64,000 bases of DNA from Pseudomonas sp. efr-133-TYG-5 (GCF_030209175.1 NZ_JARVSM010000004.1:310001-374000), one strand, 5' to 3'. Counted from the stretch's first letter, positions 41,062 to 49,499 are shown. A program made the numbers and translations. The notes: generated from the sequence alone by a model not told the origin.

Positions 41062-41126
41062 ATCGGTCTGGCTTGTGCTGTGAGTGTGTCGATTTGCCGG
41101 GCCTGCCACGGATTCAGCCGTGGCGC

Positions 41127-42299
41127 TCAATCGGCAAGGCGTTGGTCTAGGTTGCCGAAGGAATCGATCGTCAACTGGCAGAATTTCGATGCGTGCCGGT
41201 GCTCGACCAGGTCGAGGAACACGTCTTGCGGCGCCGACAAGTTGCCGTACTGGCTTTCGTAGAACTTCTTGTAAATGAAATAACTGTCCGCGGTGGTCAG
41301 CAGGCTGAAGCCCAGTGCGAGATCCTTGAGTTCATCGCGGTTTGTCGCGATGGGCAGCAAGTTGTCCATTTGCGCCAGCCAGGTCTCGACCGTCGGATTG
41401 TGTTCTTCAGCGGTGGGAACGTAGTAGATCGGCAACTTTCCGGTGTTGAGCATGAACGATACGCCACCGGTGGAGGCGTCGGTGATGATGGTGTCGCATT
41501 GCTGGTAGAACACGGTGCTGCTGGTGCCCGGCTGGTCGATGCTGATCCATTCATGCGCGGTCAGCTGTTCGCACAGCTCCTTGACGGTCGGATGCTCGAG
41601 GTCAGCCATGTAGGGGCGCAGAATGAATGTCGCGTGCGGAATCTGTGCCTTGACCGTATTGATCACGGTCTGCAGATTTTCATACAGCGAAGCATGGCTG
41701 GGACAAATGCCCAACTGGGTCGGCAGCAGACCGACGACATGCCGGTCGGACGTCTTTTGCGAGGCTTGCGGTGCGGCAAAGAAATTCGGGATTTTGATCG
41801 GCAAGGTCGAAACCGGCGTGGTGTTGCGCAGATCGCCACGCAATACGATGCCGTCCGCGACCAAGGCTTTCAAGTTCTTGCGATCACGCCGGTAAGCCTG
41901 CAGTCCCGCTGTGACAAGTTCGAGGCCCGAGCGCGAAGAGGCAATCAGTACATCCCAATAGGACGTCAGCTCGGAATAATAGTATTTGTCTTTGGTCGGC
42001 ATGCCGACATTGCCGTGGGTAATGAAGATGCCGAAGTTCGACTCGTCCAGCAGGCGCCCCACCCAGGCATCGTTGGAGATGATGATCTGTGATTGCAGAT
42101 GCGAGATGACGTCGACGCCGACTTGTTCCACCGGAAAATCAAGGATCTCTTCCGCTTCCTGCCGGCTCAGGCCGCTCTTGTCGGTTTGCAGGACGATGCA
42201 GTGGTACTTGTCACGCAGAGCATTGAGCGCCGGAATCAGGTATTCGAGATAGGTTTTTCCGCCACGAGTGACATTGTTGATGAAGTAGACATTTTTCAT
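41127..42299 (-). CDS. GT-B fold transferase related to CDP-glycerol glycerophosphotransferases
   Basis: A 390-residue protein, first gene of the operon. Its C-terminal half carries the TagF-like segment ITDASTGGVSFMLNTGKLPI (272-291), and H95 in THGNVGMP sits where TagF proteins have the catalytic HG motif. TagF-type enzymes move a phospho-group from a CDP-activated donor to a polymer, so this enzyme could transfer the phosphoramidate from its CDP carrier; that is inference from family and operon. No membrane span is seen. A conventional glycosyltransferase is the alternative. Confidence 0.65.
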   Translation of the reverse strand: MKNVYFINNVTRGGKTYLEYLIPALNALRDKYHCIVLQTDKSGLSRQEAEEILDFPVEQVGVDVISHLQSQIIISNDAWVGRLLDESNFGIFITHGNVGMPTKDKYYYSELTSYWDVLIASSRSGLELVTAGLQAYRRDRKNLKALVADGIVLRGDLRNTTPVSTLPIKIPNFFAAPQASQKTSDRHVVGLLPTQLGICPSHASLYENLQTVINTVKAQIPHATFILRPYMADLEHPTVKELCEQLTAHEWISIDQPGTSSTVFYQQCDTIITDASTGGVSFMLNTGKLPIYYVPTAEEHNPTVETWLAQMDNLLPIATNRDELKDLALGFSLLTTADSYFIYKKFYESQYGNLSAPQDVFLDLVEHRHASKFCQLTIDSFGNLDQRLAD

Positions 42300-42668
42300 A
42301 AGGGTGGCGTACTTTTTGTTATTTGCCGCAGCAAATACTGATTGGGCGAAATGAATGCGCGCAGATAAACAAACTTGCTGTTGTCTTGGCGCAATCGTCG
42401 TAACGAATTTCGTCGCAGGCAGGGATTTACAATCTGCCGAACAATGGAAAGTTGTTTATTAAGTGGATGTGCCCGTTGGGCAGAAGAAGATCTTATCCAT
42501 GATGTGCCGCCTCCATTAATTGCTTTTAACGTTCTACGCGTTAAGTAATTGAACCTGGGTCCATGGCGTAGAGCGTCGTCGTTATATCACACATTGGCTA
42601 ATGGCTATCAGCGCGTCGGGGGTTTATTCCTGGCGAAATCGTCCGGTCGCCGACTGCCCTGCGCGTCA
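42300..42668. other. Upstream region of the phosphoramidate operon, AT-rich
   Basis: A 369-base gap between the operon and comM (both read leftward) with clearly lower GC by eye than its flanks. It has no gene I can support. It must hold the operon promoter; TATAAC on the minus strand near 42585 is a weak -10 candidate. It also contains an inverted repeat at 42526-42544. Confidence 0.55.
42526..42544. promoter_or_regulatory. Inverted repeat, candidate operator of the operon
   Basis: TTAACG at 42526-42531 and CGTTAA at 42539-42544 with a 7-base spacer, perfect in the arms. It lies about 227 bases upstream of the first gene of the operon. Confidence 0.4.
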
Positions 42669-44162
42669 TCATTGCGTCGCGGGGCGATACTGCAATGCCT
42701 CGGCCAGATGCTCGCGTGCGATGCGATCTGCCTGTTCTATGTCGGCCAGGGTTCGCGCAACCTTGAGCAGTCGATGCGCCGAGCGCAGCGACAGGGTCAA
42801 TCGTTCGCACGCCGACTCCAGCCAGTGTTCGTCGGCTGTGGATAACGTGCAGTGACGGCGCAGCCCCGGCAGGTCGAGAAAGGCATTGGCGCAGCCCTGG
42901 CGTTTCTGCTGGCGCTCGCGAGCTTCGGCGACCCGCCCGGCAGCGCTGGCGCTGTCCCCGCCGGGCTTGTGTGTCGGGTTCAGCGCCGTGGCTTCCCGCG
43001 CCACCGTCAGGTGCAGATCGATGCGATCAAGCAAGGGGCCGGACAACTTGTTGCGATAGCGCTGCACCATGTCCGGCGTGCAGGAGCAGCGGCCGCTCGG
43101 TTCGCCAAGATATCCACAGGGACACGGATTCATCGCCGCCACCAGTTGAAACCGCGCCGGAAAACGCACCCGTTCCCTGGCCCGGCAAATCACGATATGC
43201 CCCGACTCCAGCGGCTCGCGCAGTACCTCGAGAACCTTGCGGTCGAACTCCGGCAGTTCATCGAGAAACAGTACGCCGTGGTGGGCGAGGGTGATCTCGC
43301 CGGGTTGCGGTTTGGAACTGCCGCCGACCAGGGCCGGGCCGGAGGCCGAGTGATGTGGCTGGCGAAACGGGCGCTGCGGCCAATGGGTCAGCGGCGCGCC
43401 GCTGGCGACCGACTGGATCGCCGCCACTTCCAGCGCCTCGCTTTCCGCCAGCGGTGGCAACAGACCCGGCAAGCGGCTGGCGAGCAGGGTCTTGCCGGTT
43501 CCCGGGGGGCCGCTGAACAACAGGTTATGCGCCCCCGCAGCGGCAATCAGCAGGGCCCGTTTGGCCGCCAGCTGGCCCTGTACCTCGTTGAGGTCGGGGT
43601 AGGGTTTGCTGGCGTGGATCAGGCCGTCGCCGACATACGGCTCGAGCGGTGTATGTCCATTGAAGTGCGCCACCGCTTCCAGCAGATGATCCACCGCGAT
43701 CACCCGCAGCCCTGACGCCAGGCACGCTTCCTCGGCATTCGCCCGTGGCACCACCAGCGTACGCCCGGCCTTGCGCGCCGCCAGTGCGGCCGGCAACACC
43801 CCGCGGACCGGCCGTACCGCACCGGACAACGCCAGCTCGCCCAGGCACTCCACGTCGTCCAGGGTCAGGCAGGGCACCTGCACGCTCGCCGAGAGAATCC
43901 CCAGGGCAATCGCCAGATCGAAGCGCCCGCCATCCTTGGGCAAGTCCGCCGGAGCCAGATTCAGGGTGATCCGCCTCGCCGGAAACTGCAGCCCGGAATT
44001 GATGATCGCACTGCGCACCCGATCCTTGCTCTCCTTCACCGCGGCTTCCGGCAAACCGACCATGGTCAGCGACGGCAGGCCATTGGCGAGGTGTACTTCA
44101 ACGGTGACGGCGGGGGCATCCACGCCTATCTGGGCGCGACTGTGGACGATGGAGAGGGACAT
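42669..44162 (-). CDS. comM: ComM/YifB family AAA+ helicase (Mg-chelatase-like)
   Basis: A 497-residue protein with an N-terminal ChlI-like domain (residues 20-145), an AAA+ core with Walker A GPPGTGKT at 218-225 and Walker B LFLDELPEF, and a C-terminal ChlI domain with the zinc-like cluster NPCPCGYLGEPSGRCSC. ComM promotes branch migration during natural transformation in Vibrio and related bacteria. The start MSLSIVHSRAQ at 44162 is standard; 16 further codons upstream are probably untranslated. It lies between two accessory segments here. Confidence 0.94.
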   Translation of the reverse strand: MSLSIVHSRAQIGVDAPAVTVEVHLANGLPSLTMVGLPEAAVKESKDRVRSAIINSGLQFPARRITLNLAPADLPKDGGRFDLAIALGILSASVQVPCLTLDDVECLGELALSGAVRPVRGVLPAALAARKAGRTLVVPRANAEEACLASGLRVIAVDHLLEAVAHFNGHTPLEPYVGDGLIHASKPYPDLNEVQGQLAAKRALLIAAAGAHNLLFSGPPGTGKTLLASRLPGLLPPLAESEALEVAAIQSVASGAPLTHWPQRPFRQPHHSASGPALVGGSSKPQPGEITLAHHGVLFLDELPEFDRKVLEVLREPLESGHIVICRARERVRFPARFQLVAAMNPCPCGYLGEPSGRCSCTPDMVQRYRNKLSGPLLDRIDLHLTVAREATALNPTHKPGGDSASAAGRVAEARERQQKRQGCANAFLDLPGLRRHCTLSTADEHWLESACERLTLSLRSAHRLLKVARTLADIEQADRIAREHLAEALQYRPATQ

Positions 44163-44389
44163 GGTCGTTCCTTGAGCTGAATCGGGGGCCGCTTCCTGCG
44201 GATTTTCCAAGGGTAGTTGAGCCGGGTTTCAGTGCTGAAATAGAGGTTTACAAGACGTATCAAGACCCCGATGGTCTGTCACTGCTTGCCTGAATTGGAG
44301 CGATGACTCTCGCCTGGCATTGAAGGATCATCCCGTTCGAGGACTGCAACTGCGCATTCGTCGGGACTGGGCACCAGCAAAAGCTCCCC

Positions 44390-44547
44390 CGCATTTTTGG
44401 CAGCAGAGAAAGCTGGTTTCTCTGAAGTAGTGACGACGGGCTAGCCTGTCGGATTCTGAACCCAAGGCCGTAAAGCCCGGAGCTAAAGAATCGCTGCGAC
44501 TACTCCTCTAAACACAAAAAAGGCGTCCTATGGACGCCTTTTTTTTG
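44390..44547 (+). ncRNA. Candidate small RNA with terminator
   Basis: Two hairpins, a 16-base near-palindrome and a strong intrinsic terminator (AGGCGTCC/GGACGCCT plus T-run) lie in a stretch where no plus-strand gene needs a terminator. No clear promoter was found upstream. The terminator could instead serve the minus-strand gene ending at 44717. Confidence 0.3.
44515..44547. terminator. Intrinsic terminator
   Basis: A-run, stem AGGCGTCC / GGACGCCT with loop TAT, and an eight-base T-run. It can act on both strands and lies 170 bases past the end of the GNAT-like gene. Confidence 0.88.
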
Positions 44548-44716
44548 ACTCAGGATCTTCTACCGGCCAGCGGGCCGCTTGGCTCAAGCTCTGGCCCACA
44601 TGTAACAGCAACTTCAATAAATCGCCGTTGGTTGGCTGACATATCCCCCGCTAACCGGAGTGCTTCGAGATGTAGTTCAACAATCTGAAGAAGCTTTGCC
44701 TTTCGCTTTTTTGGGC

Positions 44717-45301
44717 TCATACGCACCTCGTGCGATTGGTTTGTTGATTTCGATGTTGTTGACCGTCCACAGAAATGACAAGTCGGTTGGTGTGGTCGAA
44801 TTCGAACCCCAGTTTCCGGTAGTAAAAAACAACATTCGGATCAGGATCTTGAATCTCGATTTCTTTGCATCCTAGCGCTCGCGCATAGTGATCTGCGACA
44901 AGCAGAGCAATCGGCGCGATCCTGCCGCGAAGCGGGTGTGCCCTGTCCGGATGCCCTTCCAGCAGAACAACATTCAAGCAGATGGAGCTTGCGCGTGGGG
45001 TCGCATAGCACATCCCGCAAAGAATCTGTTTGTACCATATCGCCAAATCCAGACCTTTCGCATCTTTACTTTTCCAGTCTGCAACATCATCCCAAGGGAA
45101 AACTGTTGGTCCCTCCCAGAGAAAGTATTGCTTTATCGCTGCTGGGGTAATTGGCTCAAACTTGACCGCTGCTGCATCAATAGTCGGGATCCTCGGGGCA
45201 ATGTCCTTGAGAAAGAATTTGTAGGCGATCTTTCGCGAGTTTGATCTGAATGTCTGGTTACGAAGATCCGTTGCTTTGCCTTTTCTTCTCATTGTTTTCA
45301 T
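44717..45301 (-). CDS. Orphan GNAT-like protein in accessory DNA
   Basis: A 194-residue reading frame of low GC for this genome. Its C-terminal part (IALLVADHYARALGCKEIEI then NVVFYYRKLGFEFDHTNRLV) looks like the end of a GNAT acetyltransferase: a helix after the acyl-CoA loop, then the Y-x-K-L-G-F-E strand. The N-terminal 60 residues are basic and not recognised. The start MKTMRRKGKA at 45301 has no good ribosome site; the frame stays open to 45436. It has no counterpart between comM and ubiK in P. aeruginosa, so it is probably acquired. Confidence 0.5.
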   Translation of the reverse strand: MKTMRRKGKATDLRNQTFRSNSRKIAYKFFLKDIAPRIPTIDAAAVKFEPITPAAIKQYFLWEGPTVFPWDDVADWKSKDAKGLDLAIWYKQILCGMCYATPRASSICLNVVLLEGHPDRAHPLRGRIAPIALLVADHYARALGCKEIEIQDPDPNVVFYYRKLGFEFDHTNRLVISVDGQQHRNQQTNRTRCV

Positions 45302-45496
45302 CTGTCTGGATCTGGTCGCAGAAGATAGCCAGCAGAGAGGAAGCAGCGAAATCAGACGTGGGGCACGCGTTTTGTAGGACGTTACTTCTGCGAGTGGAGG
45401 ATTTCGGAGTAGGGGGGGTGGAGATGACGAAGACAAAAAAAGGTCATTTCAGTGGTGTCACTGAAATGACCGTTGGTAAGGTTGCAGCGCAAAAAA

Positions 45497-46007
45497 TCAG
45501 ATCAATTGCAGAGCCTTTCTCCACCATGAGGTTACAACCGTGCGGTTTACCTGTTCTCGTTCCGTCACCATGTGTGGCACATCCTGCAACCGAATCCACG
45601 GCTGGTTATTCCAGTGCAACAAACTCAACGTCATGTCCGGCCAACTGAGCAGGCTCAGGTGTGGACGTTCGCTTGTGCTGGGATGTTGGGCGTCGCGCAG
45701 GATGGGGATCACCTGGTGGGTGAGCCATTCGCGTAGCGCTCGGTATTCGCCGCAGTAGTGGTAGACGAGAGGGCGTAGATGCCGGATTCGCTGATCAGCA
45801 GGGTGTTTTCGATCTGGTTGTGGATCAGGGGTCTGCGGGTCTGGTATTGGTCGGGGTCGAGTTTTCGCAGCATGCGTTCGTTGAGGTAGATGTGAGCCGG
45901 CGGCTCAGGTCTCGGGCGCAGAACCAGGGTTGGTTCTGGATGAGCAGGGCGTGGAGGGGGAGTTTGTGGCGGGTGAAGATGCTAGGTGTCAGATAGTTTT
46001 CGTCCAT
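45497..46007 (-). pseudogene. BRO-N domain protein (antirepressor-like), broken by two frameshifts
   Basis: On the minus strand the sequence reads MDENYLTPSIFTRHKLPLHA and LIQNQPWFCARDLSRRL, then shifts frame near 45885-45900 to continue IYLNERMLRKLDPDQYQ and LISESGIYAL, and shifts again near 45765-45775 to continue VYHYCGEYRALREWLTHQVI then PILRDAQHPS to the stop at 45497. Joined, these give a protein of about 170 residues with the BRO-N pattern (WFCARDL ... SESGIYAL ... FREWLTHEVIPxIR). BRO-N proteins are phage-type DNA-binding antirepressors. Single-base sequencing errors could mimic this but two would be needed. Confidence 0.75.
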
Positions 46008-46369
46008 GGTTCAGTTCTCGAATTCAAGTGAAGAAAACTGCTCCTGTTCGTCGCCAAACGAAAAGGGTGGCAGCTATGCGCGGGTTGGCGAACCGGTGAA
46101 TTCGAAACCGGCAGACCCTGAGGTCTCCCACGCAAAGCCGCCATAACTCGTTGAGTGAAAACTCTCTGTGAGTCTAGTTGCATTGCGTCAAATTCGATCA
46201 AGGTCGCCAAACCCGGTGCTGAACATTCAACATCGGGTGATGCTTGGAAATCTGGGCTTTTCGGCGCAATCGGACGGCGGTGGTGCAAGTTGTAGGACGT
46301 TGCCGGGATGTTTGAAGGGCTGGAGATCAAAAGATCGCAGCCTTCGGCAGCTCCTGAAGGGGGCGCGGA
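46008..46369. other. Non-coding stretch with hairpins upstream of the BRO-N pseudogene
   Basis: No gene is supported. Around 46075-46150 there are short hairpins in series (ACCGGTGAATTCGAAACCGG and GACCCTGAGGTC), giving the look of a structured RNA or a regulatory leader. The rest, to the end of ubiK, shows only a possible read-through tail. Confidence 0.4.
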
Positions 46370-46630
46370 TTATTCAGCCGGCGGCGTCAGCTTCGCTTCC
46401 AGCTCCGCCACCTTCGCTTCAAGGCTTTCGAGGCGGGCGCGGGTACGGGCGAGGACGACCATCTGGCTGTCGAATTCTTCGCGGCTGACCAGGTCGAGTT
46501 TGCTGAAGGCGCTTTGCAGCAGCATTTTGAACTGGCTCTCGATTTCGGCTTTGGGCAGGGGCGTGTCGCCGCTGAACAGGCGGGAGGCGGTGCCGCTCAG
46601 GGCGTCGAGGAAGTCTTTTGGCGCGAGCAT
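46370..46630 (-). CDS. ubiK: Ubiquinone biosynthesis accessory factor UbiK
   Basis: An 86-residue BMFP/YqiC-family protein. The N-terminus is an amphipathic segment (MLAPKDFLDALSGTASRLF) and the C-terminal half a coiled coil (EEFDSQMVVLARTRARLESL then EAKVAELEAKL) that trimerises. In E. coli the protein helps UbiJ and the Ubi complex make ubiquinone under oxygen. It is divergent from glnK, the conserved position. Confidence 0.93.
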   Translation of the reverse strand: MLAPKDFLDALSGTASRLFSGDTPLPKAEIESQFKMLLQSAFSKLDLVSREEFDSQMVVLARTRARLESLEAKVAELEAKLTPPAE

Positions 46631-46700
46631 GGGAAATGTCCTGGAAACAATGGCCGGCAGTGTATCACGCAGTGTCTATAGTCACTGGCGCAGGCACGGA

Positions 46701-46750
46701 TGCACGCTTTTCGCGCAAGCGGACGGACGGTGGCGCACCGTTGTTGTGCG
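46701..46750 (+). promoter_or_regulatory. Two NtrC-like enhancer sites
   Basis: Site 1 at 46701-46717 is TGCAC-N7-GCGCA; site 2 at 46734-46750 is CGCAC-N7-GTGCG. Both fit the NtrC consensus (GCAC-N7-GTGC), site 2 perfectly. Their centres are 33 bases apart, about three helical turns, and lie some 110-140 bases upstream of the expected start of transcription. Confidence 0.7.
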
Positions 46751-46824
46751 TATCCATTCGGGCTTTTGCGCGATAGCGCCTGCGGCAGCGGCCAAGGGAT
46801 TGAAATCAGAGGCTTTTGGCGAGA

Positions 46825-46840
46825 TGGCAAGCTTTCTGCT
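46825..46840 (+). promoter_or_regulatory. Sigma54 promoter of glnK-amtB
   Basis: TGGCAAGCTTTCTGCT matches the -24/-12 consensus TGGCAC-N5-TTGC with the exact GG-GC spacing. Transcription should start near 46851. Confidence 0.8.
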
Positions 46841-46879
46841 TAGTCACCCTCGACCCATGCACTGATGCAGTCGCTGTGA

Positions 46880-47383
<504 letters not shown>

Positions 47384-47418
47384 GCCGCCACAAACCCAAC
47401 GCCCCAGGAGAAAACAAT

Positions 47419-48756
47419 ATGACTCTGCGTAAATTCGCAGGGCTAGGAGCCCTGTTGTCTATCGTAATGCCCGGCCTGGCCATGGCGGCAGACGAAGTGG
47501 CAGCTCCAGTCCTGAACTCCGGCGACACTGCCTGGATGCTCACCTCCACAGCCCTCGTGCTGTTCATGACCATTCCTGGCCTGGCGCTGTTCTACGGCGG
47601 CATGGTCCGCTCGAAAAACATTCTTTCCGTGATGATGCAGTGCTTCGCCATTACCGGTCTGATCAGCGTGTTGTGGGTCATTTATGGCTACAGCATCGCG
47701 TTCGACACCACCGGCATGGAGCAGGGCGTCGTCAACTTCAACTCGTTCGTCGGCGGCTTCGGCAAGGCATTCCTCGCCGGCATCACCCCGGCCAGCCTGA
47801 CCGGCCCGGCGGCGCTGTTCCCGGAAGCCGTGTTCGTCACCTTCCAGATGACCTTCGCGATCATCACCCCGGCGCTGATCGTCGGTGCGTTCGCCGAGCG
47901 CATGAAGTTCTCGGCGATGCTGATCTTCATGGGCATCTGGTTCACCCTGGTCTATGCACCGATTGCGCACATGGTCTGGTCCGGCAACGGCGGCCTGATG
48001 TGGGACTGGGGCGTCCTCGACTTCGCCGGCGGTACCGTCGTGCACATCAACGCCGGTGTGGCGGGGCTGATTGCCTGCCTGGTACTGGGCAAGCGCAAAG
48101 GCTTCCCGACCACGCCGATGGCGCCGCACAACCTCGGCTACACCCTGATGGGCGCGGCGATGCTGTGGGTCGGCTGGTTCGGCTTCAACGCCGGTTCCGC
48201 TGCAGCCGCCAACGGCACCGCGGGCATGGCGATGCTGGTCACCCAGATCGCGACCGCTGCCGCCGCACTGGGCTGGATGTTCGCCGAGTGGATCACCCAC
48301 GGCAAACCTAGCGCCCTGGGCATCGCCTCGGGTGTGGTTGCCGGCCTGGTGGCCATCACTCCGGCCGCTGGCACCGTGGGCCCGATGGGCGCCCTGGTGA
48401 TCGGTCTGGCCGCGGGCGTGGTGTGCTTCTTCTGCGCCACCACGCTGAAACGCAAACTCGGCTACGACGACTCCCTGGATGCCTTCGGCGTGCACGGTAT
48501 CGGCGGTATCCTCGGCGCGATCCTCACCGGTGTGTTCGCTGCACCGTCGCTGGGTGGCTTCGGCACCGTCACCGACATCGCCGCACAAGTCTGGATCCAG
48601 TGCAAAGGTGTCGGCTTCACGGTGATCTACACCGCGATCGTCACCTTCATCATCCTCAAGGTGCTGGACGCAGTCATGGGTCTGCGGGTTACCGAGGAAG
48701 AAGAGTCGGTGGGCCTGGACCTGGCACAACACAACGAACGCGGCTACAACCTGTAA
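47419..48756 (+). CDS. amtB: Ammonium transporter AmtB
   Basis: A 445-residue Amt/Rh channel. Residues 1-23 are a signal peptide (AMA cleavage), followed by eleven membrane spans. Recognised segments are ALFYGGMVRSKNILSVMMQ (first span end), the pore histidine in DFAGGTVVHINAGVAG and the second in DDSLDAFGVHGIGGI. The C-terminal tail EEEESVGLDLAQHNERGYNL is the part that contacts GlnK. It is cotranscribed with glnK. Confidence 0.96.
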   Translation: MTLRKFAGLGALLSIVMPGLAMAADEVAAPVLNSGDTAWMLTSTALVLFMTIPGLALFYGGMVRSKNILSVMMQCFAITGLISVLWVIYGYSIAFDTTGMEQGVVNFNSFVGGFGKAFLAGITPASLTGPAALFPEAVFVTFQMTFAIITPALIVGAFAERMKFSAMLIFMGIWFTLVYAPIAHMVWSGNGGLMWDWGVLDFAGGTVVHINAGVAGLIACLVLGKRKGFPTTPMAPHNLGYTLMGAAMLWVGWFGFNAGSAAAANGTAGMAMLVTQIATAAAALGWMFAEWITHGKPSALGIASGVVAGLVAITPAAGTVGPMGALVIGLAAGVVCFFCATTLKRKLGYDDSLDAFGVHGIGGILGAILTGVFAAPSLGGFGTVTDIAAQVWIQCKGVGFTVIYTAIVTFIILKVLDAVMGLRVTEEEESVGLDLAQHNERGYNL

Positions 48757-48770
48757 GTACGCGCATCGAA

Positions 48771-48801
48771 AAAATTTGCCCGGCTCGCCGGGCATTTTTT
48801 T
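48771..48801 (+). terminator. Terminator after amtB
   Basis: TGCCCGGC, loop TC, GCCGGGCA, then TTTTTTT, 21 bases after the amtB stop codon. Confidence 0.92.
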
Positions 48802-48972
48802 GTCCGGATTTTGTCATTCAAAACATAGCTGAAAGGATTTTTCGTACGGCTTTGGTCGTGTTTACGACGGGCGTTTTTCTGCGGCCAATGGCTTACGCAA
48901 TGGCAGGAATATTAGGGCCTTTGTTTTTTCCCAGAGCGCGCTAGAATGCGCCCCGAACGTGCGGAGAACTGT

Positions 48973-49398
48973 ATGTGGCAACAGACTCTGATAACCCTGC
49001 GGGCTCGGCCCCGGGGCTTTCATCTGGTAACGGACGAGTTACTCGCCGGCCTGCCTGAACTCAGGGCCTGCCGGGTCGGTCTGTTGCATTTGTGGCTGCA
49101 GCATACCTCGGCGTCGTTGACCATCAACGAGAACGCCGATCCGGCGGTACGTCGCGACTTCGAACGATTTTTCAATCGTCTGATCCCACAAGGAACAGAC
49201 GGCTATGAGCATAACGACGAAGGCCTGGACGACCTCCCGGCGCACTTCAAGGCCAGCGTGCTTGGCTGCCAGATCAGTCTGCCGGTCTCGGCAGGTCGCC
49301 TGGCATTGGGAACCTGGCAAGGCGTTTACCTGGGCGAGCACCGTGATCATGGCGGTGCTCGCAAAGTCCTCGCCACCTTGTACGGTGAAGGGGCATAA
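48973..49398 (+). CDS. YjbQ family protein (UPF0047)
   Basis: A 141-residue protein of the YjbQ/UPF0047 family. The family motifs are [19 protein letters not shown] (residues 39-58), the [13 protein letters not shown] metal-binding region and [15 protein letters not shown] at the end. Some members show thiamine-phosphate synthase-like activity in vitro, but the physiological role is unsettled. A possible TAGAAT -10 at 48942-48947 lies just upstream. The start [11 protein letters not shown] at 48973 is preferred to an in-frame codon at 48946. Confidence 0.88.
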   Translation: MWQQTLITLRARPRGFHLVTDELLAGLPELRACRVGLLHLWLQHTSASLTINENADPAVRRDFERFFNRLIPQGTDGYEHNDEGLDDLPAHFKASVLGCQISLPVSAGRLALGTWQGVYLGEHRDHGGARKVLATLYGEGA

Positions 49399-49499
49399 CC
49401 GCTGGTCAGCAGCGGTGAGTGATTTTTTTCCGGCGACTTTCGACAGTCGCCAAAGCTGGTCTATAACTAATCTGCTTTTCGCAAGTCATGAGGTAGAAC

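Larger units (their letters stand above)
44163..44716. other. Non-coding stretch between comM and the GNAT-like gene
   Basis: No gene is supported in these 554 bases. The left end must carry the comM promoter. From about 44390 there are several hairpins (AGAGAAA/TTTCTCT at 44405-44423; the near-palindrome GACGGGCTAGCCTGTC at 44435-44450) followed by the terminator at 44515-44547, which makes a small RNA possible. Confidence 0.5.

Noticed and set aside
45250-45648. A 132-codon plus-strand frame across the accessory segment
   Set aside because: It crosses the gap between the GNAT-like gene and the BRO-N pseudogene and has no recognisable domain.
45989-46330. A 113-codon minus-strand frame upstream of the BRO-N pseudogene
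   Set aside because: Composition is not protein-like, it runs through hairpins and overlaps the pseudogene start.
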